A DNA stretch of 64,000 nucleotides from positions 1 to 64,000 of the forward strand of contig JACJZG010000018.1 of NCBI GenBank assembly GCA_020635715.1. The letters run 5' to 3'. Under the pieces are notes generated by a model. It made no database searches. It saw only the letters and a program-made list of their open reading frames with translations, and was not told where the DNA came from. Numbering within the stretch: position 1 is the stretch's first letter; each line of letters opens with the position of its first letter. The stretch comes from Flavobacteriales bacterium. GTDB taxonomy: Bacteria; Bacteroidota; Bacteroidia; Flavobacteriales_F; PHOS-HE28. Both the position numbers and the translations under genes were made by a program. Below are positions 60,515-64,000 of the stretch, piece after piece.

Positions 60515-61597
60515 CTATGGCTTATGGATCACGGTCGTACTGTCGATCCCCTCGAGTACCTCCACGCGCTCCAGATCACGCAAGCCGATCCGCACCTCCT
60601 GCTTCCGCTCCCCGTCCAAGAGCACCTTGGAGCCGTCCACCAGATAGCTGGCGGGAATGGTCATGGTGCGGTCCTTCCTTTGCAGGACGATGCTGGCCTC
60701 GGCCGTGATGTTCGGATAGAGCCTGGGCGGCCGCTCCGCGAAGCGTGCCTCCACGGTGAAGGTGCGTGACCGTGGATCCATCAAGGGGATGATGCGTGTC
60801 ACTGCCGCACGGAACGTCTCTTCGTAGAGCTCAAGGGTCACCGTCACCTCCTGCCCCACCTGGATGTGCGCGATGTCCTTCTCGTCCACTTCCAGCTCCA
60901 GGTAGAGATCATCCGCGCTGCCGAGCACGGCGACCGGCTTCTGAGGTGTTGCTAGTTCTCCCGGTTCCACCAGCAGATCGTACACCACGCCATCGATCAA
61001 GCTGGACGGTGTGCGGTCGTCGTTGCCTGCTGCACTGATGGCCGCGTTGTTCCGGGCCACCGCCAGCTCGGTACGCAACCGGTCCCTGGTCTCCTTGATC
61101 GCTTTCGCGGCACGCACCACCGCCGCCTTGCTCGTGCGGTAGGCCAGTTCACGCTGCTCCAGCTCCACCTTGCTGCCCACCTGCTGCGACCACAACGCCT
61201 TCTGCCGCTCGTAGTTCGCGCTGTCCACAGCGAAGCGGTCCTGCGCCTGCTCCAAGGTGCCCTGCAGCTGCACCAGCACCGGTCCGTTCTCCGAGGCGCT
61301 CTCCTCCAGCAGCCGCACCTGAGCCGATGCACTGCGCGCGGATGCGGTGGTGCTCCGATCATCGATCCGGATCAGCGGCGCACCCGCCTTCACCGTATCG
61401 CCTTCCCGCACAAAGACCTCGGTGACCTGCCCTGTGGCGACCGGATAGACCTGGTATTGCCCGGCCGCCTTCACCACACCACTGGCATATACGCTCTCGG
61501 TGATCGGACCGATGGCGGGCTTGGTGGTCTCGCCATCACCGCCACAACCAGCCAGCATCAGCAGGCACAGGATCGCACACGGTATCGAACGCTTCAT
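60515..61597 (-). CDS. Periplasmic adaptor (HlyD/MacA-type membrane-fusion protein)
   Basis: The 360-residue protein has a lipoprotein signal (LCLLMLAGCGGDGE; Cys18 lipidated). The usual barrel/lipoyl/hairpin plan is VYASGVVKAAGQYQVYPVATGQV, a helical hairpin with VKAGAPLIRIDDRS and QKALWSQQVGSKVELEQRE, then the beta-barrel (LYLELEVDEKDIAHIQVGQEV, VTLELYEETFRAAVTRI) and the membrane-proximal part (IPASYLVDGSKVLL). It opens the exporter operon; no outer-membrane channel gene is in the window. Confidence 0.93.
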   Translation of the reverse strand: MKRSIPCAILCLLMLAGCGGDGETTKPAIGPITESVYASGVVKAAGQYQVYPVATGQVTEVFVREGDTVKAGAPLIRIDDRSTTASARSASAQVRLLEESASENGPVLVQLQGTLEQAQDRFAVDSANYERQKALWSQQVGSKVELEQRELAYRTSKAAVVRAAKAIKETRDRLRTELAVARNNAAISAAGNDDRTPSSLIDGVVYDLLVEPGELATPQKPVAVLGSADDLYLELEVDEKDIAHIQVGQEVTVTLELYEETFRAAVTRIIPLMDPRSRTFTVEARFAERPPRLYPNITAEASIVLQRKDRTMTIPASYLVDGSKVLLDGERKQEVRIGLRDLERVEVLEGIDSTTVIHKP

Positions 61598-61660
61598 GGT
61601 ACGAAGGTCGGCACAAGCCGCGGCATGCGCGTTGATGATCCATCGCTTGCCGCTCCCTTG

Positions 61661-62770
61661 TCAACGCGCGATGACCAGCGGCAGGCGGCTACGCTCCGAG
61701 CGTACGGACAGGTCGAGCAGATATTCCCCCGCGGGCAGCAGAGGCAGGTCGACCACCCCATCCGAACCCACGACCACCGTGCCGAGCTCAGCTCCATGGA
61801 CATCGAGGAGACGGGCTGATCGGCCCGGATCGGCTCCCTCCACGCGGATCTGCCGGTCGGCGGGAACAGGAAAGATCCGTACCGCGGGGCGCGTCGTTCC
61901 CGCCTGCCGCACACCAACTGGAAGTGTCACGGTCCAAAGCGCCTGATCGTGTTCCAAGGTGCGTTCATTCCCGATAAGGAGACGCCCGGCATCCAGCTGA
62001 GCGACCGCCTCGGCCTGCAAGGGACTTACCGTAAGAGGGTGGCGGGTGTTGCTGCCGCCGAAGAACAGATGGCCAACGGGCGACCGCAAGGTCCATAGGA
62101 AAGGTGCGGTGCTCTCGCGTGAATGGCCGAGGAGGATGATATCGCCCTGGGCGTTGCGCACCACACCGGTGATCAAGCCCTGTGTATCGAAGGCATCCCG
62201 ACGCACCGCCACCTGGTCACCGGGCAGCGCAGGAAGAGCGTAGAGGTGCGTGCGTTCATCCACCCAGTTCTTGGTGAATAGGAAGAGCGAATCATCCAGG
62301 GCGAGGAAGGCCTCTGCATCCCAATTCGTACCGTCCAGCACCGGGGTGAAGTCACTCTGGTCCGCATACTGGAAACGGATGGTATCCACTACGACCGCGT
62401 CGCTCACACCGGAAAGCGCCTCCAGCGGAAAGCGGTACACACGGAGGTCGGTGCGCGCACCGGCGTTGTTGCCGAAGTCACCCACGTAGACCCAGGTGCC
62501 ATCGGTCGTAACCTCCTCCCAATCCACATTGGAGGCGTTGGTCAGTTCGAGTTCACGCAACACATCACCGCTGACCGTATCCACCTGATAGAGCTTGTTG
62601 GGATTGCCACTGTCCAGGCAGATCCAGATCATGCCGTCCACCTGGAGCATACCGCTCACCTCCTGCTGGGGCAGGGGAAGGTCGGTGAGCAACACGGGCA
62701 TAAGCGGTTGGGCGTGCATCGCCAGTGGCGCGCACGCCAGCAACAACAGCAGGCGCATCCGTTCCATCAT
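61661..62770 (-). CDS. Secreted T9SS type A client with beta-propeller-like body
   Basis: With the start at 62770 (MMERMRLLLLLACAPL; Met at 62767 or 62758 are alternatives) there is a signal peptide ending MHAQ. The ~270-residue body has repeated strands such as EVSGMLQVDGMIWICLDSGN, GTWVYVGDFGNNAGAR and GQIILLGHS-like segments, with a pattern of SdiA-regulated/esterase-like propellers. The C-terminal ~75 residues are a type A sorting domain (VRIFPVPADRQIRVEG, ARLLDVHGAELG, AGEYLLDLSV). It is divergent from the RidA-like gene. Confidence 0.8.
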   Translation of the reverse strand: MMERMRLLLLLACAPLAMHAQPLMPVLLTDLPLPQQEVSGMLQVDGMIWICLDSGNPNKLYQVDTVSGDVLRELELTNASNVDWEEVTTDGTWVYVGDFGNNAGARTDLRVYRFPLEALSGVSDAVVVDTIRFQYADQSDFTPVLDGTNWDAEAFLALDDSLFLFTKNWVDERTHLYALPALPGDQVAVRRDAFDTQGLITGVVRNAQGDIILLGHSRESTAPFLWTLRSPVGHLFFGGSNTRHPLTVSPLQAEAVAQLDAGRLLIGNERTLEHDQALWTVTLPVGVRQAGTTRPAVRIFPVPADRQIRVEGADPGRSARLLDVHGAELGTVVVGSDGVVDLPLLPAGEYLLDLSVRSERSRLPLVIAR

Positions 62771-62826
62771 CGGTGAAGATCGCGCTTCTTGGCGCACCAC
62801 CGCACCGCTTTCGCACCTTTGCACGT

Positions 62827-63237
62827 ATGAGCGCCATCAGCAGCAACAAAGCCCCCGAGCCCGTTGGCCATTACCCGCATGCCCGGCGTGTGGGCGACCT
62901 GCTCTTCCTGAGCGGCGTGGGTCCGCGTGAGCGCGGCACAAAGAAGATCCCCGGCGTGGAGTTGGATGATGCGGGGAACATCGTGAGCTACGACATCGAG
63001 ACGCAGGTGCGCAGTGTGTTCCAGAACGTGCGGTGGATCCTGGAGGAGAGCGGCAGCAGCTGGGAGAAGATCGTGGACGTGACGGTGTTCCTCACCAACA
63101 TGAAGGACGACTTCCCGACATACAACCGCTTGTGGAAGGAGTACTTCGAGAAGGACCCGCCGTGCCGCACGACGCTCGAGATCAACTGCCTGCCAACGCC
63201 GATCGCCATCGAGCTGAAGGTGGTGGCAACGATGTGA
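62827..63237 (+). CDS. RidA-family protein, probable 2-aminomuconate deaminase
   Basis: The 136-residue RidA-fold protein has the pattern of the 2-aminomuconate-deaminase branch: PVGHYPHARRVGDLLFLSGVGPRERGTKK-type start, VRSVFQNVRWILEESGSSW, DVTVFLTNMKDDFPTYNRL and the Arg of CRTTLEINCLPTPIAIELKV. It would hydrolyse 2-aminomuconate to 4-oxalocrotonate (2-oxohex-3-enedioate) and ammonia, following the ALDH step. It is separate from HAAO/ACMSD by ~38 kb but in the same window. A CACCTTTG box ends 5 nt before the ATG. General enamine/imine deaminase (RidA) activity is the alternative. Confidence 0.88.
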   Translation: MSAISSNKAPEPVGHYPHARRVGDLLFLSGVGPRERGTKKIPGVELDDAGNIVSYDIETQVRSVFQNVRWILEESGSSWEKIVDVTVFLTNMKDDFPTYNRLWKEYFEKDPPCRTTLEINCLPTPIAIELKVVATM

Positions 63238-63330
63238 GGTCGGGAGCGTATGGAGCGCGACCAGGCCCGATCACCGCGTGGCCACCGGCATCTCCTGGCT
63301 GTACGATCACCCCGTTCATAGAGGCCACCT

Positions 63331-63447
63331 TACATCGTGGATGAGAGCGAGAGGAAGAGAAGGGTGACTATGGCAAGGAGCAGACATGCCCAAAGGGCGA
63401 TGTCCAACAGGCGATCCATCCTGTTGCTGTGTGTCCGTGGTTCCATG
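63331..63447 (-). CDS. Possible 38-residue single-pass membrane peptide
   Basis: The frame reads MEPRTHSNRMDRLL followed by a hydrophobic stretch (DIALWACLLLAIVTLLFLSL) and ends SSTM. Polar start plus one helix is typical of small membrane proteins. It sits in the gap between the RidA-like gene and the last T9SS gene, with no other candidate in this ~300-bp stretch. There is no promoter box or conserved motif I can point to. Confidence 0.4.
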
Positions 63448-63541
63448 GTACCGGGTGGAGCGAGGTGGACGGATCAGCGCGCAGCGCCGATGCAACGGAC
63501 CGGAGTCGGCCTCAGCGCTCGCTGCTGCGCGAAACTCAGGT

Positions 63542-64000
63542 TCATTGTTTGATGAACCGGATGGTGCTTCGGCTCTCATTCCTCCGCTCAGACACGGAAT
63601 AGATGCCCGCGGGAAGATGGCTGATGTCGATCATGGATCGAACGGCACCATTCGCTCCTTGCACAAGCACGACCCGTCCATCATTGGAGTGGACCAGCAG
63701 GTCGCCCAGGCTGCCTCCATCTGTACGGCTGACCATGATCTCATCCGAAGCCGGGTTGGGTGAAGAGCGGAGGGTCGTCACATCAGACTCCGCGATACCG
63801 GTGAAGTCCCCCATGCGGCCCCAGCGATCCAGCCGAGCTGCGTAGATCGCGTTGTTCTGCCAGTTGAACCAGGTGGCCATCACACCATCATTCCCATCGC
63901 TGGTCATGGCGTAGTCGCTGCCGCCATTGGGTCCGAGATCCGGAACGCAGAACCGGGTCGTGTCGCTCCACAGGTTCGATCCGGAACTGGTCACCCTCCC
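63542..64000 (-). CDS. C-terminal part of a T9SS type A client protein (partial at the window edge)
   Basis: The reading frame is open to the window end, so the N-terminus lies outside. The visible ~150 residues contain GGSDYAMTSDGNDGVMATWF and NAIYAARLDRWGRMGD, a pattern of repeated beta strands. The type A sorting domain follows (LRSSPNPASDEIMVSRTDG, DLLVHSNDGRVVLVQG, LPAGIYSVSERR, ending RFIKQ). Secretion by T9SS is inferred from this domain. Function is unknown. Confidence 0.82.
   Translation of the reverse strand, partial: GRVTSSGSNLWSDTTRFCVPDLGPNGGSDYAMTSDGNDGVMATWFNWQNNAIYAARLDRWGRMGDFTGIAESDVTTLRSSPNPASDEIMVSRTDGGSLGDLLVHSNDGRVVLVQGANGAVRSMIDISHLPAGIYSVSERRNESRSTIRFIKQ

Overview
The window looks like a chromosomal stretch of a high-GC member of the Bacteroidota, probably an environmental Flavobacteriales-type lineage. 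The signs are several secreted proteins with type IX secretion (T9SS) C-terminal domains (types A and B), LytTR and HisKA_2 two-component systems, a beta-propeller sensor kinase, DUF2480, DUF2490, a SiaB-type kinase-like protein, and promoters of the Bacteroidota -7 type (TAnnTTTG). No phage, IS element, CRISPR array or rRNA was seen.

Layout. 1-6.4 kb: the end of an FdhF/YdeP-type molybdopterin oxidoreductase, a small beta-rich protein, a LytTR response regulator with its propeller kinase, a lipoprotein and thiL. 6.4-14 kb: a YegP-like gene and a SUF Fe-S operon (A-type carrier, sufB, sufC, sufD, sufS, a hypothetical gene, sufE, a SufT-like gene). A repeat-bounded four-helix-bundle (S23/IVP) gene lies between sufB and sufC. 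14-23.4 kb: a T9SS client, DUF2480, an M6-like metalloprotease, a long PurF and a giant T9SS type B protein. 23.4-36 kb: 3-hydroxyanthranilate meta-cleavage genes (HAAO, ACMSD, an SDR, an aldehyde dehydrogenase; a 2-aminomuconate-deaminase-like RidA lies at 62.8 kb), interleaved with two paralogous T9SS clients and an OmpR-type two-component system. 36-41 kb: a tandem SiaB-like protein divergent from an HD-domain/polyphosphate kinase 1 fusion, then tRNA-Ala(GGC) with a broken tandem copy, then a fructosamine-kinase-like gene.

41-52.8 kb is a self-contained regulatory block. It runs STAS-like protein, TPR/HisKA_2 kinase, LytTR response regulator, secreted protein, beta-helix T9SS protein, stand-alone LytTR protein, and a second beta-helix gene broken by four frameshifts. 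Paired direct repeats (CGTTCACCC, period 21 bp) lie directly after both LytTR stop codons. A similar pair precedes the LytTR regulator at 1.2 kb. In all three places the pair sits 30-31 bp upstream of a candidate -7 box.

52.8-64 kb: DUF2490 and an aldo/keto reductase, a strongly folded candidate non-coding RNA with its own terminator (54.63-54.81 kb), a second OmpR-type two-component system, a coiled-coil membrane protein, an adaptor/FtsX permease/ATPase exporter, and further T9SS clients. Many genes here have a TAnnTTTG-like box only 3-7 nt before the start codon, which suggests leaderless or nearly leaderless mRNAs; I used this to choose several starts.
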